A program made the translations under genes and the position numbers. Below are positions 24,753 through 33,358 of a stretch of 39,038 nt of DNA, one piece after another. The stretch comes from an uncultured Nitrospira sp. (GTDB taxonomy: Bacteria; Nitrospirota; Nitrospiria; Nitrospirales; Nitrospiraceae), in the NCBI GenBank assembly GCA_946479785.1, contig CAMLHQ010000024.1:1-39038 (forward strand), read 5' to 3'. The notes below the pieces were generated by a model. The model was not told the DNA's origin, made no database searches, and saw only the letters and a list, made by a program, of their open reading frames with translations. Numbering within the stretch: position 1 is the first letter of the stretch; each line of letters opens with the position of its first letter.

Positions 24753-26078
24753 ATGGCGGACGGCGTGTCTCAAATCAGAAAATCCGTAATGACGCTGGCG
24801 CTTCCCGTCACCATCAGCAGTCTTCTTCAACGCACGGAAGGCATTGTGGCGGTGTTTCTGGTCGGCGGGCTAGGCGCCATTCCCATCGCCGCAGTGGGAC
24901 TGGGCCAGCTCCTGGCCTTTATTGCAACCACGCTCGTCTCCGGACTATCGGTCGGAACGAACGTCATCGTGGCACAACTGTGGGGAGCGCGCCGGCATCA
25001 CGATGCCGGCCAGGCTGCCCGTCATTTCCTTGGTCTCTCCTTTGCCGTCTCCCTGGTCCTCATGGCCTCCGGCATGCTCCTGAATCGTTTCGCCATGCAA
25101 TTACTCGGGGCCGCGCCCGACGTCATTGCCGTCTCATTGCCTTACTCAACATTAATCTTTCTTGTCATCCCGTTCACCGTCTTACTTCAAGTGCTGTCGT
25201 CTGTTCTCCAAGGCACAGGCGATACGAAAACGCCGATGTACGCCATGATCGTTGTCAATCTATTACACATCACCATCGCCTATCCGTTGATCTATGGTCG
25301 CTGGGGAGTTCCCGCATTCGGTGTGAAAGGCGCGGCGGTCGCCGTCGGAGTCGCAGAAGCGAGCGGGACGTTATACCTATTGCTCCGTTGCCTTCCATTG
25401 TTGCATCGATCGAAGCACATTCGGTTTGACTTGTTCCGGACGATTTGGCAAGTCGGCGCTCCTGTTTCAGGTGAGCGCATCGTCCAACAAGCGGGCATCC
25501 TCGCGTATACCAAAATCGTCTTTCTGTATGGCACCGTGGCGTATGCGGCCCATCAAGTCGGCCTGTCAATCGAGTCCTTGTCATTCCTTCCCGGGTACGG
25601 CTTCGCCATCGCTGCCGCCACTATGGTGGGGCAAAGTATCGGCGCCGGCAAATACACGAGGGCCAAACTCGAAAACTGGGAAGCCAACCGCATGGCGACA
25701 GTCATCATGTCGATCATGGGATTGGTGTTCTTCTTTTTTCCTTATGCACTCCTTCGCGCGTTTACCAGCGACGAAGCGGTGATTGAACTGGGCACGCTGT
25801 TTCTGAAAATCGTCGCGCTACTCCAAATTCCGCTCGCCTTGACGATGGTGCTGGCCGGCTCTCTCCGCGGTGCCGGGGACACCCACTTCATCATGGTCGC
25901 GACCACCATAGGTATGTGGGCCGTCCGTGTCCCAATTGCCTTTATTACCGGAGTCTGGCTCAACCTGGGAGTCTTCTATGTCTGGGTGGCGATGATTGCG
26001 GACTGGACCCTGCGGATGGCGTTGATGTTGTGGCGTTACCGGTCGGAGAGGTGGAAAGCGATTCAGGTGATTCGCTAA
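24753..26078 (+). CDS. MATE family multidrug/cation efflux transporter
   Basis: 441 aa from ATG 24753, placed 8 nt after AGGA (24741-24744). The open frame runs back to 24492 but would overlap the nuclease gene on the other strand, and the extension has no transporter-like sequence. About 12 membrane segments are visible. MATE hallmarks include MTLALPVTISSLLQ at the N-terminus, SSVLQGTGDTKTPMYAMIV, GFAIAAATMVGQSIGAGKYTRA and LAGSLRGAGDTHFIMVATTIGMWAVRVP. Such proteins export cationic compounds or metabolites by Na+ or H+ antiport in the inner membrane. The substrate is not predictable. It converges with the PanE gene 2 nt away. Confidence 0.92.
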   Translation: MADGVSQIRKSVMTLALPVTISSLLQRTEGIVAVFLVGGLGAIPIAAVGLGQLLAFIATTLVSGLSVGTNVIVAQLWGARRHHDAGQAARHFLGLSFAVSLVLMASGMLLNRFAMQLLGAAPDVIAVSLPYSTLIFLVIPFTVLLQVLSSVLQGTGDTKTPMYAMIVVNLLHITIAYPLIYGRWGVPAFGVKGAAVAVGVAEASGTLYLLLRCLPLLHRSKHIRFDLFRTIWQVGAPVSGERIVQQAGILAYTKIVFLYGTVAYAAHQVGLSIESLSFLPGYGFAIAAATMVGQSIGAGKYTRAKLENWEANRMATVIMSIMGLVFFFFPYALLRAFTSDEAVIELGTLFLKIVALLQIPLALTMVLAGSLRGAGDTHFIMVATTIGMWAVRVPIAFITGVWLNLGVFYVWVAMIADWTLRMALMLWRYRSERWKAIQVIR

Positions 26079-26080
26079 TT

Positions 26081-27451
26081 CTACGAACGTCGCCCCTCGG
26101 TCGTACATTCCGAGGGCCGCTCGGATGGTCTCGTGTCCTTACCTGATCCAACCCGTACTTCAATGCGACCGACCCCTTTCACATTTGCGCAGAGGTCGCC
26201 GAGACCGGGGGTAATCAACCGAAACGGCCCGCCCTTTTCATCCGGCAGCGGCTCCCCATCGAGTTCATAGAGCAGCAAGCCAAAGTCTTTGGCCTGCTGG
26301 AGCGTCAACGTTGCGGCGTACTTCCCGTCGTTGGAATGAAAGGTCACATGGTCCGCCTGGATTCCCAACGCAGGCACATCGAGCAATCCCTTCACGGTGA
26401 TTGCGCATCCCTTCATGCTCGGCATGACTCGATTCACATCCTTGATCTGATGCTCGCCGGGAAGCTGCCGGATCGCCGTTCGGTCTAGTGAGACCGGCTG
26501 CACGACTGCTCCATCGATGCGGACGACACGGGAGCCCGATTTTTCCTTCTCAGTGATCGTCTTGATCATGACCGTGAGTGCTTCATTGACGGGAGTCGGA
26601 ATGCCCAATACGCGGCCCTGGTCTGTGATGTAGCCGTTCAAGCTCAGAATTTCCGTCTGCCGGCCGGCTTTCCAATCGTCGTACATCGAGGTATGGATGT
26701 CACGGATCTCCTGCGTCCACTTCACCACCCGCTCAGGCATGTCTGCCGGCAACGGTACTTTTAATGCTGCCGACACCGCGGTGATTTCGCCGACGATCTG
26801 GCGGATGACACTCATCATTTCAGGATGATCCAAGGCCTTGGACACCTTGTCATCGATCAAGACCGTCAGGGGGTTAAAGACACAATTCCAGCACATTTTT
26901 TCCCACTTGCTGCGTCTGATGTCTTTGGAGAGCTGGCAAGGGATCCCGGCTGATGCAAACAGATCCCGAATCTGCAAAAGCCGCTCGCTCTCATGCCCCA
27001 TCAATTCCCCGATGGCCACATTCCCTTTCTTGTAATGGTCAATCACGCCCGGGGATACGATCTTGGAGTAGATGAACGCGACGCCGCCGACCACACAGTC
27101 CCGTTTCAGTCGTGCGATGATGCGATCTTCAGTGTCGATGCCGTTTTGCAACGTGAGAATGACTGTCCGATCTGTCAGCACCGGTTCGATTTGCGCCATG
27201 ACCTCGTCCAAGTCGTAGGCCTTTACCGCAAGAATGATCAAGTCGGGCTTAGGCAACTGGTGCGCATCCGAGGCAGCAGGCGGATGCACAATCAAGGTGC
27301 CGGACGCGCTGCGAATCGTGAGTCCCTGCCGTTGAACCACGGCGAGTGTCTTCGGCCTCAAGAGAAACGACACGTTGGGGTTGTGCTTGGCCAAGTGGGC
27401 ACCGAAATATCCACCGACCGACCCGGCTCCTACCATCATAATGTGTGTCAT
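26081..27451 (-). CDS. Ketopantoate reductase (PanE/ApbA) with C-terminal molybdopterin-domain-like extension
   Basis: 456 aa, about 150 longer than a typical 2-dehydropantoate 2-reductase. The N-terminus MTHIMMVGAGSVGGYFGAHLA is the NADPH-binding GxGxxG fold. LQNGID (Asn103), KWEKMCWNCVFNPLT (Lys185) and MYDDWKAGRQTEI (Glu267) match the PanE active site. Residues about 345-435 (GCAITVKGLLDVPALGIQ, HVTFHSNDGKYAATLTL, YELDGEPLPDEKGGPFRL, CANVKGVGRIEV) resemble the C-terminal part of the oxidoreductase molybdopterin-binding domain PF00174. The cofactor-ligand portion of that domain is not present, so the extension may be a binding or regulatory module. It makes pantoate for coenzyme A; coaX is elsewhere in the window. 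Confidence 0.85.
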   Translation of the reverse strand: MTHIMMVGAGSVGGYFGAHLAKHNPNVSFLLRPKTLAVVQRQGLTIRSASGTLIVHPPAASDAHQLPKPDLIILAVKAYDLDEVMAQIEPVLTDRTVILTLQNGIDTEDRIIARLKRDCVVGGVAFIYSKIVSPGVIDHYKKGNVAIGELMGHESERLLQIRDLFASAGIPCQLSKDIRRSKWEKMCWNCVFNPLTVLIDDKVSKALDHPEMMSVIRQIVGEITAVSAALKVPLPADMPERVVKWTQEIRDIHTSMYDDWKAGRQTEILSLNGYITDQGRVLGIPTPVNEALTVMIKTITEKEKSGSRVVRIDGAVVQPVSLDRTAIRQLPGEHQIKDVNRVMPSMKGCAITVKGLLDVPALGIQADHVTFHSNDGKYAATLTLQQAKDFGLLLYELDGEPLPDEKGGPFRLITPGLGDLCANVKGVGRIEVRVGSGKDTRPSERPSECTTEGRRS

Positions 27452-27568
27452 CTTGGTCTCCGTTGATTCAGGATCTTCCCTTGCCGGAGTCTAAGTTGCG
27501 CGAAACGTAGGCGTACTATAGCATGCGTCGGAACGGGGGATCAGCGGTCGTCCTTCACGCTAACATCC

Positions 27569-28294
27569 ATGGCAACCGGCTCCGACCTCGGAATTCTGAA
27601 AGAGAAAATCGCCACGGCACGGTCGTTGACAATCTTGACCGGCGCCGGTATTTCAGCGGACAGCGGCGTCCCGACCTTTCGAGGCGCCGACGGCTTGTGG
27701 CGTACATTTCGCGCGGAAGATCTCGCCACACCTGAGGCGTTCGAGCGTGACCCCCGCTTGGTCTGGGAATGGTACAACTGGCGGCGCGAGCTGATCGCCA
27801 CTAAGAAACCCAATCCAGCGCACGAAGCCATTGTTGAATTGGAACGGCACCGCCGCGAATTCTGGCTCATTACTCAAAATGTAGACGGACTTCATCCAGC
27901 CGCCGGCTCAAAAAAACTGTCTGAGATTCACGGCAACATCTGGAAGGTCCGCTGCTCCGCCTGCGGAACGATTGAAGACAATCACGATGTGCCGATCGCG
28001 ATTCTCCCGATCTGCCGCCATTGCAACGGACTGCTCCGCCCTCATATCGTGTGGTTCGGAGAATCGCTATTCCCAAGCGACCTCGCACGCTGCGCCTCGG
28101 CGCTTCAATCATGTGAAGTCCTGTTGGTGATCGGAACGTCCGGCCTGGTCTATCCGGCGGCAGGCTTTGCAACAGTGGCAAAGGAGGCCGGCGCGTTTGT
28201 GGCGGAAATCAATCTGGAGCCGACCCCACAATCGGGTTTGGTCGATCTTTCGCTTCAAGGACGAGCGAGGGACATCGTGCCCCTGTTGCTATAA
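27569..28294 (+). CDS. cobB: Sir2-type NAD-dependent protein deacylase
   Basis: 241 aa. GAGISADSGVPTFRG (about 25-39), QNVDGLH (103-109), catalytic His121 in IHGNIWK, and the zinc cysteines Cys129, Cys132, Cys149 and Cys152. Tyr69 and Arg72 in WEWYNWRRE correspond to the SIRT5-type YxxR pocket, which favours succinyl/malonyl lysine as well as acetyl lysine. It removes acyl groups from protein lysines at the cost of NAD in the cytosol. It converges with the HAD gene, sharing 6 nt at the stops. Confidence 0.92.
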   Translation: MATGSDLGILKEKIATARSLTILTGAGISADSGVPTFRGADGLWRTFRAEDLATPEAFERDPRLVWEWYNWRRELIATKKPNPAHEAIVELERHRREFWLITQNVDGLHPAAGSKKLSEIHGNIWKVRCSACGTIEDNHDVPIAILPICRHCNGLLRPHIVWFGESLFPSDLARCASALQSCEVLLVIGTSGLVYPAAGFATVAKEAGAFVAEINLEPTPQSGLVDLSLQGRARDIVPLLL

Positions 28295-29008
28295 TCTTTC
28301 CACAAGCGGCAATAATTCCTCCAGCGTCCGAATCACTTGCACCCTTATCCCGGCATGCTGACCTTGGCGGTCGAGCAAGACAGCGTGCAACCCGGCCTTG
28401 GTGGCTCCCTCCACATCGTCCCGCAGGCTATCCCCGACGTACATGGCCTCTTCCGGGTCGAGGGCATGCTTGTCGAGCGCGAGCTGAAAAATTTTCGGCG
28501 AAGGCTTCGCAGCATGGGCCAGGCTGGAGATCGTCACTGTCGCGAAGGCTTCTGCAATGCCCAATCCCCGCACGACCGTAAAGAGCCGCGAGTCAAAGTT
28601 TGAAATGATTCCCAGTTCTATTTCCTGTTCCCGCAGCCTGGTAAGCGTCGGAAGAGTGTCAGGAAACAGCTTCCAGGACCGTGGGTCCTCGAAAACCTCG
28701 AAGACCCGGTCAAAGAAATCGTCGAACCGTTCGAACATGCCGACGCGATAGAACACGTTGTGCACGATGTCAAACCACCAGAGCCGTTCGCTCTGCTTGA
28801 TCTTCCCCGGTTCAGTCGCTGCAAAAACCGGTGGAGGAGCATCGCGAAAGGCCCGGCTGAACGCCTGTCTAATCGAGGTGAGTGAGGTCGGCGTCCCTTG
28901 AAATCCAAATTGAACTGCGTGCCGCAGATAGATCTCCGCAACAGATCCATTCACATGGAAGAGCGTGTCAGCCGCATCGAAAAATACGGCTCGAATCTGC
29001 TGGCTCAT
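28289..29008 (-). CDS. HAD-superfamily hydrolase (REG-2/HDHD3-like)
   Basis: 239 aa from ATG 29008, with GAGGG 7 nt upstream; an in-frame TTG at 29035 is weaker. Motif I is VFFDAADTLF: nucleophile Asp11 is present but the second Asp at +2 is Ala13, as in the REG-2/HDHD3 subfamily (DAVGTLF). GIISNFDSRL is motif II, KPSPKIF motif III and YVGDSLRDDVEGATKAG motif IV. An alpha-helical cap lies between motifs I and II. It may be a phosphatase with altered chemistry or a non-catalytic binder; the substrate is unknown. Confidence 0.85.
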   Translation of the reverse strand: MSQQIRAVFFDAADTLFHVNGSVAEIYLRHAVQFGFQGTPTSLTSIRQAFSRAFRDAPPPVFAATEPGKIKQSERLWWFDIVHNVFYRVGMFERFDDFFDRVFEVFEDPRSWKLFPDTLPTLTRLREQEIELGIISNFDSRLFTVVRGLGIAEAFATVTISSLAHAAKPSPKIFQLALDKHALDPEEAMYVGDSLRDDVEGATKAGLHAVLLDRQGQHAGIRVQVIRTLEELLPLVERL

Positions 29009-29089
29009 TCGTACACCCTCGCACTCAGATCGCAAATTGTCGTCAGCGAGAACATTCTAAATGATATCGCGTATCTATCGGCCATTTTC

Positions 29090-29118
29090 TTGACAAAGAA
29101 TATCCCCCCTGCTAGCTT
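29090..29118 (+). promoter_or_regulatory. sigma-70 promoter for the receiver-coiled-helix gene
   Basis: TTGACA (29090-29095), 17-nt spacer, then TAGCTT (29113-29118) with TGC just before it (extended -10). The predicted start is near 29125, about 24 nt before the GTG. Confidence 0.55.
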
Positions 29119-29148
29119 CGAACTAGCTCAATAAAATTGGAGAGTTAA

Positions 29149-30315
29149 GTGGCTTCTACCATCTTTGTGATTGACAGCAGCCCCGCCGTTCGCCGGATGG
29201 TCGAACAGATCTCGACGCCGGCAGGCTATGACGTTGTGGGCTTCCAAGACGGCCCTGCCGCCCTGGAAGCGGCCCGCAAACTGAGTCCCGACCTGATCAT
29301 TACGGACTACCATCTCGACAACATGACGTTTTCGGGGTTCTGTAAAGAAGTCCATAAGCTGGACAATCTATCCGACACCTACATCATCGCGCTGACCGGG
29401 GCGACGGACAGACTTGATGAATCCCATCTGAAATCCCTCGGAGTCAAGGCCTTTTTAAAGAAACCCTTTCAGTCCGAGAATCTCTTGGACCTGATCAAAG
29501 ATCTCAGTCACACGAGCGCGGCAAAGAATGGGAACAAGAAGAAGCGATCTTGGCCCCCGACTTCCAGCGAAACCGATTCAGACGATGAAGCACTGGACGG
29601 ACCGGTCGACGAAAGACAAGATGAGGAAGAGGACCTGAATCTGACGATTCCCTTCCCTGTCGGAGCTGGACCTCAGGCGAAGAAAGAAACGCCCATAGCT
29701 CCCAAAACAGCGGCCACGAAGGAGACCAAGCCGTCCATGGCGGAACCGGAAGAAGCGATGAAGGGTCTGTTCGGACAACTCCTCTCCTCCATGTCCGAAA
29801 AGACGGAAAAGAAAATTTCGGAAATACTTCCCCAAATAGTGAGCAAGGATCTCGCCGCCCATGTGGCTAAGGCCGTCGAGGCCGAAGTCCATCAGCAACT
29901 CGGCACCGGACTGTCCCAGGAGCGGCTGACTCAGGTCATCGAACCGCTCCTGACCAAAGAATTACCCAAAGTGTTGACGAGCGAGATGGCCGTGCTGGAA
30001 CCGATCATTCGGCATAGCATCTTTGAGATCGCCAGCCCTCTGATCAAGGAAAATATCGAGCAGATGGTGCGCGAACAGGCGAAAACGGTGAAGCAATCTC
30101 TGCCAGAGGCCGTCCAGGAACATCTCAAATCGATCGAGGGGCAGGTCCAGGAAGAAATCAAGCAAGCTACGGCGGCGCAGACCGAAAAACTGGTGGCCGA
30201 CGTACTCCGCACCGCCGCCGATGAGCAGATTCAGCAAGCCGTCGAGAAACTGGTTCCGACCATTGTCGAACGTCAGATCAAGGCAGAGATCGACCGACTG
30301 ATACAGGCTGCATAG
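29149..30315 (+). CDS. Response-regulator receiver fused to a long helical domain
   Basis: 388 aa from GTG 29149, with GGAGAG 4 nt upstream. Residues 1-120 are a receiver: Asp9, phospho-acceptor Asp53 in IITDYHLDN, Thr83 and Lys105. One of the two usual acidic-pocket aspartates is Ser10. Residues about 125-200 are charged, low-complexity and Ser/Glu/Lys/Pro-rich. About 200-388 are predicted amphipathic helices built of loosely repeating modules (LTQVIEPLLTKELPKVL, LEPIIRHSIFEIASPLIKENIEQMVREQ, VADVLRTAADEQIQQAVEKLVPTIVERQ). There is no DNA-binding domain. It probably acts as a phosphorylation-controlled scaffold. Converges with the 37-aa gene. Confidence 0.82.
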   Translation: MASTIFVIDSSPAVRRMVEQISTPAGYDVVGFQDGPAALEAARKLSPDLIITDYHLDNMTFSGFCKEVHKLDNLSDTYIIALTGATDRLDESHLKSLGVKAFLKKPFQSENLLDLIKDLSHTSAAKNGNKKKRSWPPTSSETDSDDEALDGPVDERQDEEEDLNLTIPFPVGAGPQAKKETPIAPKTAATKETKPSMAEPEEAMKGLFGQLLSSMSEKTEKKISEILPQIVSKDLAAHVAKAVEAEVHQQLGTGLSQERLTQVIEPLLTKELPKVLTSEMAVLEPIIRHSIFEIASPLIKENIEQMVREQAKTVKQSLPEAVQEHLKSIEGQVQEEIKQATAAQTEKLVADVLRTAADEQIQQAVEKLVPTIVERQIKAEIDRLIQAA

Positions 30316-30328
30316 GACCGCAGTCTGC

Positions 30329-30442
30329 CTACCCCTTCTTTCCCTTCTTACCACGACGTGCTTTCGCCAGCGCCTTCACCCGTTGAACATTCTTCCGGTG
30401 TTTCTTTCTCGTCTTGCGATCTTTTTCACGTCCCGTCGCCAT
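30329..30442 (-). CDS. 37-aa highly basic small protein
   Basis: ATG 30442 with AGGAG 6 nt upstream, stop at 30329-30331. The 37 residues begin MATGREKDRKTRKK and end RRGKKGKKG; more than half are Lys or Arg. It is too short to be found by ordinary ORF cut-offs. The composition resembles small ribosomal or nucleic-acid-binding proteins such as bTHX, but I do not recognise it. It sits between the receiver-fusion gene and valS and has its own possible promoter. Confidence 0.7.
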   Translation of the reverse strand: MATGREKDRKTRKKHRKNVQRVKALAKARRGKKGKKG

Positions 30443-30497
30443 AAGATCTCCTCAAAATGTGAGCATGTTCGCGAACCAGCCGCGCGTTGTTCGGTGT

Positions 30498-30525
30498 GTA
30501 TAACACAAGCCTCGCCACCCCTCAA
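30498..30525 (-). promoter_or_regulatory. candidate promoter for the 37-aa gene
   Basis: Minus-strand TTGAGG (30520-30525), 16-nt spacer, TTATAC (30498-30503). Pattern match only; the start would lie about 50 nt before the ATG. Confidence 0.35.
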
Positions 30526-30604
30526 GCCACAGATTGCGACTCTCATCGCCTTGAGGGGCCCCTCCTCGCATGTTAAGATGCCGCGCACGTTCTCGAGCTG
30601 TCAC

Positions 30605-33355
30605 ATGAGCGCCCCGCAACTTGACAAGACCTACGATCCCAAAGCCGTCGAAGCTCGCTGGTACCACACCTGGATCGAACGCGGGTACTTTCACGCGTCA
30701 ACGGCCAATCCTGGCCAACCGTACAGCATCGTTATCCCGCCGCCAAACGTCACCGGCTCCTTGCATGTCGGCCACGCCCTGAATCATTCGTTACAAGACA
30801 TTTTGATCCGTTGGCGGCGCATGCAGGGACGCAATACGCTCTGGCTTCCAGGAACCGATCACGCCGGGATTGCGACGCAAAACGTCGTAGAAAAACAACT
30901 GTTGGCTGAAGGTACCTCCCGCGAATCGCTCGGGCGCGAACGGTTCATCGAACGGGTCTGGCAGTGGAAAGCCACGTCCGGCAACACGATCGTCAATCAG
31001 CAGAAGCAACTCGGAGAGTCCTGCGATTGGGATCGCCTGCGCTTCACGATGGACGAAGGCCTCTCAAAAGCCGTCCTCGAAGTGTTCGTGCGGCTATATG
31101 AAGACAGATTGATATACCGTGGCGAGCGTCTGATCAATTGGTGTCCACGCTGTTTGACGGCATTGTCCGACATCGAAGTGGAGCATGAAGATATTAAGGG
31201 GAAGCTCTACCACATCCGTTATCCTCTTATGGATGACCCACACACCACGCTGATCGTAGCGACCACGCGCCCTGAAACTATGCTGGGCGACACCGCGGTG
31301 GCTGTGCATCCTGACGATCCACGCTACCGGCACCTCATCGGCAAGAAAATCCGCCTGCCGCTTACGGGACGAGACATTCCAATTGTCGGTGACTCCATCC
31401 TGGTCGATCTCGAATTTGGAACCGGTGCCGTGAAGATCACTCCGGCGCACGATTTCAACGACTTTGAGGCAGGCGAGCGCCATTCACTTGATCGAATTCG
31501 CATCTTGGATATGCACGCAAACATGCTCAATGAGTCCGAACTGCGCCTGGCCACAAAGGTGGAACCGGAAATTGCGACTGCCCTCGCTGGGCTGCCGGTA
31601 CAGAAGGCTCGTTTGAGAATCGAACAACTGCTTTCAGATCATGGTGTCTTAGAGAAAGTCGAACCTCACAAGATGACCCTGGGTAAGTGCTATCGATGTA
31701 AGACAGTGGTCGAGCCTTACCTGTCCATTCAATGGTTCGTAAAAATCAAGCCACTCGCTGAACCTGCGATCAAAGCTGTGGAAGATGGCCGCATCCGGAT
31801 CATTCCAGAATCTTGGACGAATAACTATATGGGATGGATGCGGGACATCAAGGACTGGTGCATCTCTCGCCAAATTTGGTGGGGGCATCAAATTCCCGCA
31901 TGGTATTGCGAGCCATGCAATGGAGGCTTTCTCAGAAGCAAACACGACGAGAGGCCACTTATCGGTCTCGATGTGAATCCCATTGTAGCCAAATCGAGGC
32001 CGGAGAAATGTCCTGAGTGTGGAAGCATCAACCTGGTTCAAGACCCTGATGTGCTCGACACGTGGTTCTCATCGGGTCTCTGGCCCTTCTCGACCTTGGG
32101 ATGGCCGGAGCAGACGCCGGAACTCAAGACCTATTACCCGACTTCGACGCTCGTGACGGGCTTGGACATCCTATTTTTCTGGGTCGCCCGTATGATCATG
32201 CTCGGACTGAAGTTCATGGACGACGTCCCGTTCCGCGACGTCTATATCCATGCGCTCGTGCGCGATGCCGAAGGACAGAAGATGAGCAAGTCGAAGGGCA
32301 ACGTCATCGATCCATTGCACGTCATGGACCAATTTGGCACCGATGCGTTGCGTTTCACTCTCGCGTCCATGGCCTCGCCGGGGCGAGACATCAAGCTGGC
32401 TGAAGAACGGATTGAGGGATATCGGAATTTTGCGAACAAGATCTGGAATGCAGCTCGCTTCAGCCTGATGTATCTCGATGGACCCAGAACGGCAACGTCA
32501 CCGGTGGAACGATCCTTTCCCAACCGCTGGATCCTAAGCCGTCTGAATCAGACAATTCAGACCGTCTCGGCTGAACTGGAAGCTTATCGATTTGATCGCG
32601 CGTCGAGCGCCCTGTATCAGTTCATCTGGCACGAGTACTGCGACTGGTATTTGGAGTTGATTAAGCCGGTCTTGCAAGATCCCGCACATCCCGATGGCCC
32701 CGTGACGAGGCAGACACTCCTTGAGACGCTGGAGATCACGATGCGACTCTTGCATCCCTTCATGCCGTTCATCACAGAAGAAATATGGCAGACGATCCCT
32801 CATCAGGGCGAGAGTGTCGTCGTTCAAACCTACCCTGCCCCCAATACCGCTTGGCACGCTCCTGAAGCGGAGCACCTTTATGCGCTGCTTGAACAGACCG
32901 TAAGCCTTGTCCGCACCGGTCGCGTGCTGTTGAACTCTCCACCTGGACAGCAGATTCTTTTCTCTGCCGCTCATGAAGATCAGAAAAAGCACCGCCTGCT
33001 GCAAGAGCTCCAGCGTCATCTGGCGCATCTCAGCCGCGGTACTGCCAACGTCGCACCACAATCGGCCTGGCCAGCGACAAAGCTCCTTCGCTTGGTTCAG
33101 GAAGGGCTTTCGGTCGGGCTCGTCGTGTCCGGCGATGTCGATCTGAAGAAAGCCTTGGATCGCATCGTCAAACAACAGGATGAACAGGAAAAAGAAATCG
33201 GTCGGCTCAATGGAAAACTGGGCAACCAGGAATTTGTCGCAAAGGCACCCCCGGAAGTTATTTCCGATCACCAAACCCGTCTGCAGAGCCTACGGAATGA
33301 TCAAGCCATGCTTGCCAGCAGCGAGCAACAATTACGCGCAATGCTCGGAGCCTGA
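30605..33355 (+). CDS. valS: Valyl-tRNA synthetase
   Basis: 916 aa from ATG 30605 (MSAPQLDKTYDPKAVEARWY, matching the usual ValS start; the frame is open from 30383 but that part overlaps the 37-aa gene and looks unrelated). Class I signatures: PPPNVTGSLHVGHALNHSLQD with the HIGH-type motif at 54-57 and GQKMSKSKGNVIDP for KMSKS. A CP1 editing domain lies between (LIVATTRPETMLGDTAVAVHP). The C-terminal coiled-coil arm reads LDRIVKQQDEQEKEIGRLNGKL. Charges tRNA-Val with valine. First gene of a tight run valS-nadC-birA-coaX; nadC begins 3 nt after its stop. Confidence 0.97.
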   Translation: MSAPQLDKTYDPKAVEARWYHTWIERGYFHASTANPGQPYSIVIPPPNVTGSLHVGHALNHSLQDILIRWRRMQGRNTLWLPGTDHAGIATQNVVEKQLLAEGTSRESLGRERFIERVWQWKATSGNTIVNQQKQLGESCDWDRLRFTMDEGLSKAVLEVFVRLYEDRLIYRGERLINWCPRCLTALSDIEVEHEDIKGKLYHIRYPLMDDPHTTLIVATTRPETMLGDTAVAVHPDDPRYRHLIGKKIRLPLTGRDIPIVGDSILVDLEFGTGAVKITPAHDFNDFEAGERHSLDRIRILDMHANMLNESELRLATKVEPEIATALAGLPVQKARLRIEQLLSDHGVLEKVEPHKMTLGKCYRCKTVVEPYLSIQWFVKIKPLAEPAIKAVEDGRIRIIPESWTNNYMGWMRDIKDWCISRQIWWGHQIPAWYCEPCNGGFLRSKHDERPLIGLDVNPIVAKSRPEKCPECGSINLVQDPDVLDTWFSSGLWPFSTLGWPEQTPELKTYYPTSTLVTGLDILFFWVARMIMLGLKFMDDVPFRDVYIHALVRDAEGQKMSKSKGNVIDPLHVMDQFGTDALRFTLASMASPGRDIKLAEERIEGYRNFANKIWNAARFSLMYLDGPRTATSPVERSFPNRWILSRLNQTIQTVSAELEAYRFDRASSALYQFIWHEYCDWYLELIKPVLQDPAHPDGPVTRQTLLETLEITMRLLHPFMPFITEEIWQTIPHQGESVVVQTYPAPNTAWHAPEAEHLYALLEQTVSLVRTGRVLLNSPPGQQILFSAAHEDQKKHRLLQELQRHLAHLSRGTANVAPQSAWPATKLLRLVQEGLSVGLVVSGDVDLKKALDRIVKQQDEQEKEIGRLNGKLGNQEFVAKAPPEVISDHQTRLQSLRNDQAMLASSEQQLRAMLGA

Positions 33356-33358
33356 GCA

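Noticed and set aside
30383..30604. Upstream extension of the ValS frame
   Set aside because: It overlaps the 37-aa gene and its promoter region; normal ValS proteins begin at the equivalent of 30605.
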